In this document: positions 35,073 to 49,402 of the stretch, piece after piece | Layout: the number at the start of each line of letters is the position of its first letter | Position numbering within the stretch: position 1 is the stretch's first letter | NCBI GenBank assembly: GCA_963969495.1 | Contig: OZ018324.1 | Location: 159,124,758 to 159,188,757, forward strand | Source of the DNA: Ceratothoa steindachneri | Lineage: Eukaryota > Arthropoda > Malacostraca > Isopoda > Cymothoidae | Length of the DNA: 64,000 bases | Direction: 5' to 3' | The notes under the pieces: generated by a model | Databases searched by the model: none | Seen by the model: only the letters and a program-made list of their open reading frames with translations | What the model was told of the DNA's origin: nothing | Program-made: the position numbers and the translations under genes

Positions 35073-37687
35073 ATGCAAAGAAAAATTGATCAGATATTTA
35101 AAAGAAAAAGGGAGGCCGAAGATGGTACTGTTGTTGTTAAGATAAAGCAAGAAGAAGAAAAGAGGGAGAAAGCGGCAGAACTACCAGGAACGGGTAGGCT
35201 ACACTCACAGGCCAGAGAAGGGTCATGAACTAACTAGATAGGCTGTTAAAAATGGATGAAAATGTTACTCTCTCAGAACAGACACACAAGAATAGGCTAT
35301 ATTATACGATGAACCTTTTAATTTGTATGTAGGCTATTAGATAGCTTCTGTGCAGCCCTAACCTGGAACACTACAGCATGCCTCTTATCCAGATAGCCTA
35401 CATTTTTACAATTAGGCCTAAACTGAATAAGATTAACTAGACTAGTTTTACTAGGCTTATATTTCTTTTGTTATTTAAAACAGTTGAGGGTGAGAGAAGT
35501 GAGGCAGGAGGAGTCAGAGAGGATGCAGAAGTGGCAAGATCCTCAAGCACAGGTTTACCAAGGCCAGCAATAGCATGCCCTTCTATTTGGAAATAAGGAC
35601 AGTATGAATAGTTCAGGCGTAAAAATGAATGGCTGTATGCTCATGATGGAAAGTAGCTTGGCTGTACCTCATGCTACGATGTGAAGAACCTGGGTGTTAT
35701 GGCATCCCGTGGTGTCAATATTGCTATTCACTGGCCTGAGGGAAGGATAGCCCCATATAGTAGTTCCAGGGATAGCCAGCTTGCAGCGCTGCGCGAAAAA
35801 ATCAATGAGCATTGGAACTCCAAAGTACACAATGAAGCAAGCGAGATTCTCAGACATCCAATAAAGATGTACTGATGGATATTAATGTTAGGTAGGGGCC
35901 AAGAGGCTACATTTCATTCTACCGCCAAGAAATTCAGGACGGCATATTATGTGACCAAGAATGACAAGCCATTCACTGATTTTGAAAGTCTGATCGACCT
36001 GCAGAAAGCCAATTCTGTCCAGCTGGGGCATGTTTTGCGCAGCAAGACTATTTGTGTTGATATTATTAAACATGTGTCAGCCCAGATGAAAAGAGAACTC
36101 TTGAAGAAGATAATCGAGAACATGAGGAAGATCAGCATCTTGGCTGATAAGTCAACAAGTATGGGACACAAATCAACACTTATTGTGTACATGAGAGCGA
36201 GTGTAGATGGGAAGATGGAGCCCATTACCATTCCCCTGGATCTAGTGGAGCAGGAAAGTCTCTCTGCAGCTCATATCAAAGAACAGCTCATGGGTTGCTT
36301 GCTGAAGAATGGCTTCACCATTGAGCTACTAGAGAAAGTCTTTATTGGATTTTGCAGTGATGGGGTCAGTGTAATGCTGGGAGTAAAGTCAGATAAGTTA
36401 GGTTTCCCCTACATGAAATTCAATAATTTCATGGTGGTGTGTGATTAAACATTATTCATTCATTCATTCAGGTGTTGGAAAGCTGCTCCAGGGTGACTTC
36501 CCTGGGATAGTATTATTGCGCCATCACTCATTGGATCTTGCTGCCGACCAGGCACTGAATGTGACAGGAGGAAAAAAAGACTTCCAGGCCTTCCTCGGTA
36601 CTCTCTAGCCGTTATACAACCAGTCACCGAAGAACGTCAGGGAGCTGAGTGAATCTGCTCACAATCTCCACATCACCCTCAAAAGGATCGGCAGAGTATT
36701 CGCTGGGTAGCTTCATCATACAGGGTAGTCCCTGTCGTTTGGCAGTCCTTTACAGCCTTGGCACAACATTTCTAGAAGGCATCAGAGTAAGAGACCAGGG
36801 GTGGCAGAGAGAGGGTTAAATTCAAATGTCTGCTCTCAAAGTTATGCTCGATTAACTTCCTGAAAATCCGTGCAGTGATAGCAGATGCTCTCAGTGAACT
36901 CAAAGACTTGTCTAAAATGCTCCAAAACAGGAAGATAACATTCCCAAAGGTCCACACTACCATGATAATGTTTGCCAAAACGCATATAAAGCCTCAGTAC
37001 CTACCCAGAACAACACACAGTCGCTGACAACCAAGCAGAGGAAGCGATGGAGTTCAAGGGAAAGCAGATAAGTGTGGGCAAGTCTCTCATCATCAACTAT
37101 GGACAGTTCGTTCGAGCAGTGTTGGACAACATGAAAGAAAAGCTTTTCACAACCATAGCCCACAGAGTACAGGCCAGTGTCACAGCCAACGGAAAAGGCA
37201 CCTACAATACCCTCGTCAATCAAATGTCAGTCCTCGACCCTGACAACTGGGAACATGACAATCCTTGCTTTGGAGTAGGGAAGGTCAAGGCTTTAAATAA
37301 GGTTCTATATGTGAATAAAAAAAGGCCTACCTTGGTGTCGTGGAGTACAAGCTAAGTAGAGGAAGAAGCATTCGTAACCGGATAAAGAAGCTGTTTATGG
37401 TAGTAGACACACTGTCTGCAAGCAATTCAGATTGTGAGAGAGGGTTCAGCTTAACGAACATGACCATTACAGAGTACAGGAGCAAACTCACAACAAAGAA
37501 TGCAGCCAATCTCCTCTTTACCAGCTGTGTGGAACCACCATGCACACAGTGGGATCCACTACTTTATGTGGAGACGTGGCTAGGCAAAGGAAGAAAAGCA
37601 GCTACCTCAACAAAAGGAATGGCTTGCCACTACACAAAAGAAGATAACTACTGCAGCCCTTTGTGGAATGTGTGGGAATGTGTGTGA
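35073..37687 (+). pseudogene. hAT-type transposase-derived protein (KIAA1586/ZNF862-like)
   Basis: The N-terminus MQRKIDQIFKRKREAED at 35,073 is basic. A TTF-type zinc-finger region (NEWLYAHDGKLGCTSC) lies near 35,620, then VMASRGVNIAIHWPEG. The long open block 35,885-36,448 has HVSAQMKRELLKKI, SILADKSTSMG with the first catalytic-type Asp, and FIGFCSDGVSVMLG with the second. GKLLQGDFPGIVLLRHHSLD resumes at 36,478. SPKNVRELSESAHNLHI is at about 36,625. KLFMVVDTLSASNSDCERGF at about 37,390 is the hAT C-terminal dimerisation domain, ending WDPLLYVETWLGKG. Stops at about 36,607, 36,707 and 36,720 and several frameshifts suggest a dead copy. 36,449-36,470 may be an intron edge. Relatives in animals are often domesticated or multi-copy. 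Confidence 0.85.
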
Positions 37688-39940
<2,253 letters not shown>

Positions 39941-40165
39941 TCCCAGGCTAACCTTGGGAGGACTTTGGTAATTATATAATTCGAAAGAGAATGTAAAACA
40001 ACACAAGTGTTTCAAATTTCGTTAGAATCAGCCGATTAGTTATGGTGTTATTGCCAAAACAAAGTAATTCCTGGGCTAACCTTGGGAGGACTTTGGCAAT
40101 TATATCATTCGAAAGAGAATGTAAAACATCACAAGGGTTTCAAATTTCCTTATCCTTATAATCGG
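39941..40165 (+). repeat. 128-bp tandem duplication
   Basis: GGCTAACCTTGGGAGGACTT at 39,946 recurs at 40,074, followed in both by TTCGAAAGAGAATGTAAAAC and TTTCAAATTTC. Identity over about 85 bases is high; the second copy is partial. Confidence 0.85.
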
Positions 40166-40269
40166 CATAATAGTTACAATGTTACTCCCCCCCCCCCTCC
40201 CAAAGCAAGACGGGGACCAACCGACCGACCGATATAGTGAGATATAGAGTCGCACGCGACTAAAAATGA

Positions 40270-40830
40270 TACGGAGTAGTACCATACCAAAAATGCGGGC
40301 GAGTAGTGGAGGGAGTTCTACTAGCCTACAAAAATTGTAGCGGAATAAAAGACTATCATCAAATGTAAGGCAGTACTATTTAACTCCCAAATGTAGGGCA
40401 GTACTGCACCTCTCCTGCAAATAGAGTATTACTCCAACCAAAAAATGAAAAGAGGTGCTACTCTGCCATAAATGTTCTAAAGTACGAGCCTACTCCAAAA
40501 TGTAGTGGAGTACGACGACCTTACTCTAAAATATAGCGCAGTAAGATCCTACTCCATTATGTAGAAAGAACAACTTTATTCTAAAATGTAGTAGAGCATG
40601 TGTGATCCCATCCAAAATGTAGTGGAGTAAGACCATACTCAATAATGTAGTGCTGTACGACTGCCTTCCAAAATCTAGTAGAGTAGGAGTCTAGCTCAAA
40701 ATGTAATGGAGTACAAGCGTACTCCATAATATAGAAAATTAAGACCTCATTCTAAAATCTAGTAGAGTACGACTCCATTCGAAATGTAGTGAAGTACGAC
40801 CCTGCTCTACAATGTAGATGAGAACGACTC
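40270..40830 (+). repeat. Degenerate ~40-bp minisatellite
   Basis: Words such as AAAATGTAGTGGAGTACGAC and TACTCCA recur about every 38-42 bases through the block with many substitutions. Confidence 0.75.
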
Positions 40831-41760
40831 TACCTAACAAAGTTACATTTTTCAACGACGAAAACGAACCAAGATTCTCCAAAACGGCCCTCAGAATGCC
40901 TGATTTCGAGGCCATATAAAAAGCGGGTGAAGAGGGACAAAGGAGTTTCCCGAGTCGCGGCAGCAAAATAATTTTAAAAAAAAACCTGATAAACAAAGAC
41001 GGAGACGTTAATGGATTTTTTGGAAACGAAGAAACATCCCTTTTGGACCATTAACTAACCCCCCTTCCTGACGGAACAGGAAACTCGTAATATTTTAGCT
41101 TTTTTCAAGTCATGAATCATAGATGTGACAAACAAGGGGAGCTGAAAGTAAGAAAAAGTGTGATTAGTCCAACAGCCGTGTAAACTACGACACTCATCAT
41201 TAGTTATTTTTAAATATCAAATTGAAAACGAAAACTAACGAGGGTAATTTCAGCCAGCCTGTTTCTTAATAAAATATCGGTAAAATGGTGAAATTTAGGG
41301 GAGTTGAAAATATGTTGAAGAGGCATAGCCCGAGTATCCAAAAGAAGAGACTACTGGCAGCTATAGGGATTGAAAGAACACGCGATTCTCCTTATACCGC
41401 ATGTGTGTTGATATAGCAGCAGGTTCTTAGCGGTGGTCAATAGCTATGAAAAAATCCTTAAAGAGTCATTTAATAATTGAGGAAAAGGCAAACCTTGAAA
41501 TCGAATGCGGGCAAAGAATACGGAGAAAACAACCCAAATAAAGGTGGACAAAGGGGTGTTCCTAGACTACATTCCTAACCCCATATAAAAGTGTTTCTGG
41601 AATTTTATATTTCTATTTAGCTGCATTTTATTTTCGAAAGAAACCTCATCGCCATCAAATCCCTCTATCTGCATGGGCATTCTTCATGTTAGGTAGGAGA
41701 AATACCCATACTGCCCTGCGGCACGGGTCGTAGAAGGTAACTAAGCCCAGATAGTGAGCC
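40831..41760. other. No recognisable gene
   Basis: Unique sequence between two minisatellites; nothing supported. Confidence 0.35.
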
Positions 41761-41894
41761 GATGGTCTGGGAAGCTCTACAACGAAGTCTTTATTCTACG
41801 AGCACGACACGTAATGGCGGTAATGGGCGTGCCTCGCCCAGTCATGATGGTAGTGATGTTGATGTGCGCCGACCCAGCCTTGCGAGAATGCAGT

Positions 41895-42310
41895 TGATGA
41901 CGATGATCTATTTCCCTAAGAAGGCCGTTGAAGATGATGATCTCCGTTACGAAGGCACTTGGGGATGGCGATCTTCCGTAAGAAGGCCGTTGCTGATGAT
42001 GATCTTCCGTAAAAGGAGGTTGAGGATGATGATCTTCCGTGAGAAGGCTGTTAAGTATGATCTTCCGTGAGAAGGTGGTTGATGATAATGATCTTCCGTG
42101 AGAAAGCGGTAGAAGATGATGATCTTCCGTAAGAAGGAGGTTTAGGATGACGTTCTTGCGTAAGAAGGCTGCTGAGGATTATCTTCCGTAAGAAGGTGAT
42201 TGATGATGATGATCTTCTGTGAGATAGCCGTATATGATGATCTCCCAGGAGAAAGCGGTTAAAGATGATGATCTTCCGAAAGGGGGAGGTTGATGATGAA
42301 GATCTTCTAT
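41895..42310 (+). repeat. ~30-bp minisatellite
   Basis: About twelve units of GATGATGATCTTCCGT(A/G)AGA plus AGG(C/A)(C/G)GTTGA occur with small indels. A plus frame at 41,762-42,070 runs into the array but loses phase with indels. Confidence 0.85.
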
Positions 42311-43678
42311 GAAAAGGAAGATTTTGAATGCTTTGCCCAAGTATCAGCGTCGAAGGGAAACGACGGTGATTTCCACACTATGACAGAGATAATTAGTGCA
42401 ATTTTTTTAATAAAAATGAGTAAAACTAATTTATTATCTTTGAATTTTTATTCTTTTTTCTACTACCATAACTTCAACATTTCAACCAGTGCCCTTCAAC
42501 CTTTTTAGCCTCACCCTCCCCTTTAAATGAAATTAGTCGATCACCCACTAAAATTAAAATCCAAAAACCATTAAAAAGTATGTATAGTATAATACCTATA
42601 TTTTAGGTATAATAAAACATTGTGTTAGAAAAATAATTTACGTGGCAGGTTTTCGACAGATTTGGGTTTATTTTACAGAATTGTAAATTTGTTCAATTTT
42701 GCATAATTTTACAAATTTTCTGCTCACCCACCTACAAGCTCAAATGCCATTCCATTTATTTCTGTTACAATTAATAATTTCTTTTTGGTTAATTTAATTT
42801 AACTTTAACAAGATAACGTGTTGAATTTAAATCTAGAGCGTGTTTTTTTTTAATTTGGTTCTTATTCTTAGCTGCAAAAGTTTTTAATTTATGCACGTTT
42901 TTTGCTCGTGGCAAACAGGGACCTAGAAATTTTCGACCTGTTTACCAACTTACCCATTCCCCTATAAAATGGAACTAATATCGATTATAATTAATGAACT
43001 TTTTTATACTTATATTTTGCTGTTTACTTCATTATGCTCCTATTAATGGGCATAACGACTATTCCAGTTAGGAAAGAATAGTATATGTGCTACTCGTTCT
43101 AGAGTACCAGAGATTCCTGAATCTTTCGGTAACAATTTCTCTGAATAATTTATCAAGGAGGAGCAAACCAACGAGGCACCTCACTAGAAAGTCCTTTTAA
43201 AAGAAGGTCTTGCAATTCGAGTAGTTAAGGGAAGTGAAACTGTCCTGAAGACACAAAGTATAGCCGAAAGAGAACTTCCTCGGGTGATAAGGACCGAAAA
43301 GTTTACTTTGCGAACGAATCGCAAATCCTGTCGACAAGAATTGAAATTTTAAGATCAATAAATACGATATTGGGGCGATTTCGCCAATTTATGAGGATAG
43401 AAAGAAAGAATGAAATAGCGCAATTTGGCGCGCACTAATAAACGCGGAAAATCGTGGCTGTCTGTCAAACAAAGTGAGATCACGAATTAATTCGTTTTAG
43501 AGCGCAATTGAGGGGAAAAGTTTTTACTAAATATCTCTGATTAATCAATTATGTGAGTAAAAAAGCCAGAGGTTTTATAAAAAAATATAATTAAGGATTA
43601 ATGACTTAGTATAAACTTTACCTCTTCTTCTGGGTTGAAGTTAAGTAAATTTATCATTCATTTTTGGGTGTTTGGGTG

Positions 43679-43679
<1 letters not shown>
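42311..43679. other. No recognisable gene
   Basis: AT-rich unique sequence. Confidence 0.4.

Positions 43680-43762
<83 letters not shown>
43680..43762. repeat. (TA)n microsatellite
   Basis: A TA array of about 83 bases, slightly interrupted at 43,752. Confidence 0.98.
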
Positions 43763-44585
43763 GCAGCAAATGAATGTCTACAAATATATGGCGGGGGGAG
43801 GAGCCACAGAAAGGCAAGTGTCGTGAAAACGTTTTTTTATTTCTTAGATTGTGTTTTTTATATATTTATTTCTGCTTCATTCCTCTGCCGAGATTAAAAT
43901 CGGCGTTAGAGGGGCGCTCGAAAGAGGATCCAGGACCTCGTTCAAGAGAGCTGGGGCTGCGGGCGCGGGGGGGGGGGAGGTGACAAGAAGATAAGAGTGA
44001 AGTAAAATTACACACAAAGAACACGATAAAACGGATAGAGACAGAAACAGAGACATATAAACTGACAGAGAGACAATTAAAAGTAATAAGCCCATTTTAT
44101 AGAAAAATAAAGAATAAAAAAAAAACTAACATCTCGAACTAATTCAAATAATCCCTTTTCCTCGGAAAAAAGAATTTCGAACTTTGACCAAACTTACAAA
44201 ATCGAAGGCAAACATCTTGAGATAGTTTCCTTTTGGGCTCAACCGACACTCTTGGCCCCTGTGAGCGGCTCCTTCTCAAAGCTGGCACCTTCATTCAATT
44301 GGCTGCGCTTCCAAATCAACCATTTTTACGCCTTAAAATAGCTTCCAGTGTCTTTTATTTCGTGTCTAGGATTTATGCCCTCTATCTTCCTCTAGACTGG
44401 CCCTGGCACTGCTCTATTTGATGCCGCATTTCTGCTTTATCGATATCGATTGGTGTATTTTTAATAAAACTTGGAATTTTTAGTTGTTTATCTTTTGCGG
44501 AACAATCATGAAGGCAGTTTCTTCTATCTTACCTAGAGGTTGCTCAGTTCTTCTCCCTATATGAGAAACTTTAGGGCGTTGCTTA
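43763..44585. other. No recognisable gene
   Basis: Includes a G-run at 43,968-43,978 and a purine-rich plus strand to 44,110. Small overlapping frames lack domains. Confidence 0.35.
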
Positions 44586-44720
44586 CCCCCACAGGGGTGG
44601 GTAGATCTTACACAGAGCCATTTACGACACCGCGTATTTCCTATCCCTTCTTCACAACACAACACACAAACACTTTTCTCTGTTCCAAGGAATCCTATCG
44701 ATGAGTAATTGTACCCAAAC
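44586..44720 (+). mobile_element. 5'-truncated copy of the 11.5 kb SINE family
   Basis: Shares CCCACAGGGGTGGGTAGATC, ACAACACACAAACAC, CTCTGTTCCAAGGAATCCTA and ATTGTACCC with the other two copies. The tRNA-derived head is absent, as for a 5'-truncated retroposition product. Confidence 0.8.
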
Positions 44721-45059
44721 GCAAAAGCAAGAGGTATAAAATAATGGGTATTTATTTATAGTTTTAGTCCTTTTATTTTTAACTCTAATTTTTTGCTTTC
44801 ATATTTATTTATTATATAAATAAGGCAAAACTAAAATAAGTTTTTCGGAAAAAGGTAAAGGGTGAATTGAAAATGCGTGACATGTATAAAAGTAGATTCG
44901 ATTGGTGTTTAAGAGATTAAAAAGGAATACAACTCATCGCGAACCTTCTGTTCCATGACTTCCAAAAGTCGGGATCTGAACACCTAAAGCACTACTCCAC
45001 ACCAACCTTTGGACAAATTGGACAAATAACGTCCGGTTCTTTACCCACAGGTTCATAAT

Positions 45060-45534
45060 ATTACTCTTATTCCCTAGTTGTCTTATAAGTAGACTAGGCA
45101 ATAGCTTCGCCACCTCCCCTTACGGGGGGAGCTTGCTCTTCGCTACTAAGATTAAAATTTAAAATCTAAAAAAAAGCAGCCATGGTTATTTTTTTATAAA
45201 TTTTCTGAACTTCGCCAATTATAATGATTTTAAAAAGGAACTCTAAACTAAATTTTCCCCCTTTCAAAATATCACATTGCTAAAATATAGTTTTATAGAA
45301 GAAGATATATAAAAATAAATTTTCTGAGCTTCACCATTTGTAATTCTTTGGGTTTTAAAAAGTTCACAAAATTTCTATACTTATTTCTGAACTTCACCAT
45401 TTTGTTTTTTAATATTATAAAAGAATTATTAGAAATAACTTTGATTAAAAAACCATAAGTCATAGCCAAACTAAAATTAAATTATTATTCAAATACTCAA
45501 AAAAATCCGCTTCTTAAATTATAGAGTTAGTGAT
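45060..45534 (+). repeat. Unnamed dispersed repeat, copy B
   Basis: Second copy of the repeat at 24,028-24,502 in the same orientation, with small indels. It ends within about 70 bases of a SINE copy, separated by a (GATGAT)-type run at 45,533-45,560. Confidence 0.8.
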
Positions 45535-45599
45535 GATGGTCATGATGATGATGATGACAAGGCGAAAGCTATGGTTTCTGAACATGTTGCTCGAGAGTT

Positions 45600-45892
45600 T
45601 ATCGCGTACAGCTTTAGATTTCTAGCGCCGAGGTGCCAGGTTCAATCCCAAGCGAGAGCGGACGTAAAGATCAACGGAGGCAGAGGGAGGTATGTGCACC
45701 AATTGGTGGGCACGTTTTTTCCCCCACAGGGGTGAGTAGATCTTACACAGATCATTAAACATAAGCAATCACAACACCACGTCTTTCCCATACCCTCCCA
45801 AAGCACAACAAGCACACACGCACACAAACACACTCTCCTCTCCTTTGTTACGAGGAATTCTGCTGACGGGTAAATGTACCCGAATAACACGG
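45600..45892 (+). mobile_element. tRNA-derived SINE, third copy
   Basis: A B box (GGTTCAATCCC at 45,639-45,649) is followed by GAGAGCGGACG, CCAATTGGTGGGCACG, CCCACAGGGGTGAGTAGATC, a (CA)n-rich stretch and GGGTAAATGTACCCG near 45,885. The A-box region is eroded. The order matches 11,465-11,765 throughout. Confidence 0.8.
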
Positions 45893-45990
45893 ACACTGAA
45901 ATGATCCCCCTCTCCAAAAGGGAGACGAAGTTCCAAAAACATAAACACAAATACTTTTCGACAACTTCTTAATAGCCCATTTTTGCTTAT

Positions 45991-46293
45991 TTATTCCAGC
46001 CAATTTCTCGATTTCCTCCAATTATCCCTCTCAGATTTTAACTTCCGTCTAATATATCGTCTAGTATCTTTAGTAATACTTTCTTTCTTCCTTCTCAAGT
46101 GATTTTTCAAAGCTTGCCTCGCGGTCTTTTCATACATAATATTTTGAATGGTGTCAAAACCGGCAGATATGCCCTTCTTTCCTAAATACTGAACCACACT
46201 GTTTAGATATGGTGCCGCACTTCGGATTAGGAAACCAAGGCCAAGCCCCCTATTAACCCTACCTCCTTTAAACACCCGTAGTCCATTCAACAT
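45991..46293 (-). CDS. Polinton PX-like basic protein
   Basis: 100 codons, intact from ATG to stop on the minus strand. The Gly-rich hydrophobic N-terminus (GGRVNRGLGLGFLIRSAAPY at about residues 10-29), a Val/Leu helix and KKGISAGFDTIQNI, followed by a very basic tail (RRKKES, RRYIRRKLKSER), match the short PX-type protein found next to the capsid genes in Polintons and adintoviruses. That protein is thought to be a core or minor virion component. It is the only Polinton frame here without a break. It lies 40 bases downstream of the penton-like remnant, on the same strand. Identification rests on pattern and neighbourhood. Confidence 0.65.
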   Translation of the reverse strand: MLNGLRVFKGGRVNRGLGLGFLIRSAAPYLNSVVQYLGKKGISAGFDTIQNIMYEKTARQALKNHLRRKKESITKDTRRYIRRKLKSERDNWRKSRNWLE

Positions 46294-46329
46294 TTTTTTT
46301 ATTTCAAAGTCTGCTCCACCAATGAAGAT

Positions 46330-47171
46330 TTATTAAAAATTCCCTAACAACCAATGGAAATTTCTTTACCTTCAAGCGTTCTTATATAGGATATAAATTG
46401 ATTTTAACGCTCCAGCGCCTTGGTTCAGATAGTGTGAGTTATTAAAAAGTTATATTAAATCAAGTATCATTGAAAGGGAGGTGTATAATTCGCAGCAGCC
46501 ACGACTGCGTCGAGCATAAAAGTAAAAGTCTACAAGGTTGGAGTAAATGTAATATGATATCGGGTGAGTAAAGAGCAGGAAAATCTAAGCGAAACGCTAT
46601 ACAATGGTTTAATTTTGAATATCATCTTTGAAAGATCTTTTCATTACACTGGAAAATTCTCCCAGCCGATAAAAAAATAGAGTCTCTTTGCTTTTTACAT
46701 TAAAAAATGACCGGGAAGTGAGCATTAACACATATTAATTAGACATTGTCCGTTGTATTTTTTCAGATTGAAATAATAAATCTTGAGATGATAATTTTTG
46801 CCTCCATTTCAGATTTATTTTCTTTATGAATTATGTTTCATTTTTGTAATATCCTCCAGCTATCTATATCTCTTCATAAGTATAGTCAATATCTTGTATT
46901 ATTTTTTCCGTTCTTGGCATTATATTTTTTGATGCATAACTATTTACTTCTGTCGTTGTTCGATAGACTGTAAATGCATTATAGGTCTTGAAATATTGTA
47001 GATAATTCCTGCAATTTGAAACTCACAGAGCTTTACTCTATACTTAGTCTGGTAAGCTAGAAAGGATTTAAGCAATTCTACTCTATAGTCAGATACGGTG
47101 CTTTGCGGGTAAATATCCATTGAGGATGAGGAAGGAAGTGTGACATAAAAATATGATTCCATCATAACAAC
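46330..47171 (-). pseudogene. Polinton penton-like minor capsid protein, decayed
   Basis: The start (MMESYFYVTLPSSSSMDIYP, beginning near 47,167) matches the characteristic N-terminus of the single-jelly-roll penton protein of Polintons, including the FxVTLPSxSSM motif and the following VSDYRVELLKSF. An 81-codon open frame is followed by AGGYYKNET and FIKKINLK after a stop (about 46,850), then a diverged tail with LVDFYFYARRS near 46,540. Stops and frameshifts are frequent after residue 75. Penton proteins form the capsid vertices. Upstream is the integrase and downstream the PX-like gene, all minus strand. Confidence 0.72.
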
Positions 47172-47329
47172 TGGTAAAACCTTTCTCATTTTCTATCTTT
47201 ATATATATTTCACGACTTAGGATAGGTGATATTATATGCCTTGAAGTAAAAGTTAAACATCTCAGGGGGGTCTCTTCGTTTTATTAAACATGGCTTGTTT
47301 TTTCATGCTCTTTCACTTCAACTATCTTC

Positions 47330-48260
47330 TCCATTAAGTATTTCTTAGTAAAATCACACTTTATTTTCAGTAGTGCTTCTTCATAAATCCCCCCTTCAAT
47401 ATTATTACATTTAAATCTTAAATATAATATAGGTATAATACTTTTAAAGTTCTATATATCTTGTAGATATCTTCAATCCACCCTACCTCGTATCTTTTTT
47501 TTTAAATTAATGGAAATGCGCGAGATCTGAACATAATCATCAATATTATATAGATACTTCTTGTTTTTACCTACATTTCTCTGATTTGGTATAGCAACAT
47601 TCTTCATAACTTTGAACGGTGTGTTCCCAATCATTCTATGTCTATAATTATTATACGCGTATGCAAAACCATCAAGCAGGTCTAAATAATTCCATATATA
47701 ATTAAAGGATAAATAACTAAAAATCTTTCCTTTATTGTTCTTTGTACGCGCTCTACAACATTAGATTTGTTGGGTGCATGAAAATGATATACTCTGTTAT
47801 TATATTCCCCCAATAGGCCTTTCATCTTCTTTCTGTTCAATTCTCATCCATCATCAAAACCTATATAACCCGTAATCCATCCGGTTTGTTCCTTGAGATA
47901 TCGCATAGTTTTTGACACTGCCTGATAGGTCTTCTCATTTAAAGGAATCAACCGTAGATATCTAGAATAGACGTCAATTGCAAACAGTATATAACGTACA
48001 CCATAATTAAAACTTTGACATTTCTGCATACAGTGAGATCAATCTGCCAAAACTCATTTTGATCTTGTGTTTTTACATGTTTTGTCTTGAATCTTTTGCG
48101 CGCGGGTTTGTGTAGAGTATAACTATCCAATCCTGAGAGAAAAATTGCCACATCTGATATTTTAGCAACCTTTTTTACAGATTGAAATAGTTGATTAACT
48201 CCACCAAAAGCTGTTGGCAGATTCGCAGATGTACACAACCGTAGCAATCAACGATTCATT
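47330..48260 (-). pseudogene. int: Polinton retrovirus-like integrase (DDE)
   Basis: The family is the Polinton/Maverick rve integrase that inserts the linear element. Order on the minus strand: TAFGGVNQLFQSVKKVAK at 48,215, then FLSGLDSYTLHKPARKRFK and FWQIDL with the first catalytic Asp (about 48,045). After a frameshift, RYILFAIDVYSRYLRLIPL is at about 47,995 and YIGFDDG with the second Asp at 47,850, followed directly by a stop. SNVVERVQRTIKER with the catalytic Glu is at about 47,760. YNNYRHRMIGNTPF is at about 47,650. A chromo/SH3-like C-terminal part with DDYVQISR and GGIYEEALLKI runs to about 47,370. One stop and about three frameshifts break it; all three catalytic residues are still legible. 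Confidence 0.88.
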
Positions 48261-48820
48261 TGAGTGAATAAGTGATACATATACACTTTTATAAAAGTAT
48301 AAATAAAAGACATCTTATTTTAAAACATTTTTTTTTGTATCCAGGCTAAAATACATACATAAGTTCAATTAGAATTTTATGGATATTTGCAACCTTTATA
48401 CTTTGTACACATATACTGTTTCCTGGATCAAAAGAGTCGGGTTAATTCTGTTAGGAGGGTAATATTCAATATGAAGTGGCTAAAAATTATCAATGTGTAT
48501 TTTTATTCCAACTTTATAGTTTTGAAGATGAATATCAGAAGGGTTTTTTATATTATTTAGAATTTTTATAAACATATTTGTTAAGGAATCGAACTCCATT
48601 ACAAAGGTATTTTTATCTGGGGTTAACTTTAACTTTCTTCTTGCAAGTCTTGATGACGCAGGCTAGTGGCAATCCATCTTCTGGACTTCCATGGTGAGGC
48701 TGATTGATAGATAGATATCCTATCAAATCTTATTTGCACGTAGTCGTAAAAATAGAGGGAAGGCAAGTAAAGAGGTAATATTAATTGACAAAGTGGTGGC
48801 ATAGGTTGATTCAATTTTGT
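48261..48820. other. Polinton interior, unassigned
   Basis: A minus frame at 48,629-48,829 (66 codons) lies between the polB C-terminus and the integrase and may be part of a Polinton gene, but no domain is recognisable. A second minus stretch starts MEFDSLTNMF near 48,597 and is open for only about 40 codons. Confidence 0.35.
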
Positions 48821-49275
48821 AAATAGCAAGTATTCTTCCTTGGAAAGAGATACGTACAGTTCGATAACTTCCCGGAACTTTGACTTTTTTTAAAAAAAAT
48901 TACTCTGAAAACATTTTATCCTCCCACTTCTTTCATTTCACCGTATACCTCGGCTCTGAAACTCATAAATGGTACAAATATATGCTTATCAGGTTCCTCC
49001 TCAGATTCATCAGCTTCAACTAGCAGTTTTGTAGTATTGTAGGTGATTTTATCCTTCGCTTGAGGGTACATCTTTTTTCGAGAAGTATATACTTCATCCC
49101 ACTCTTTGTCTGGATACTTATCGAGTAGGATTTTGAACCAGTCGACCTGAATGAATTTTCATACGCCTCAGCATCGTATACATCTTGGATTTAATCGGTG
49201 AGATCACCTACAAATTGTCCAAGTCGAGTTGCGTATCATCTTTCCTAGCAGTGAAGATAGCATATATAGAAGATA
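48821..49275 (-). pseudogene. polB: Polinton polB C-terminal part
   Basis: Aligns on the minus strand with 3065-3480 of the plus-strand polymerase at the nucleotide level. Landmarks are CTAGGAAAGATGATACGCAA (about 49,245), the GGTGATCTCACCGAT segment (about 49,200), AAATCCTACTCG, GTATATACTT, CATTTATGAGTTTCAGAGCC and GTTATCGAAC near 48,865. This is the region just after motif C to the end of the protein plus 3' flank. It carries stops (for example in GATTAAATCC at about 49,190). It begins where the 54.5 kb polB part stops, minus about 260 bases. Confidence 0.82.
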
Positions 49276-49365
49276 GAAGAAGAAAAATCCACATTCCTAT
49301 CCACTGGAGGATATTACTTTAATAAAGTATAAAAACGAAATACAGAAAGTCTAAAAAAAAACTAA

Positions 49366-49402
<37 letters not shown>

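Noticed and set aside
44925..45030. Minus-strand tRNA-like head (GAAGGTTCGCGATG)
   Set aside because: Only the B-box-like word is convincing; no stems pair well.
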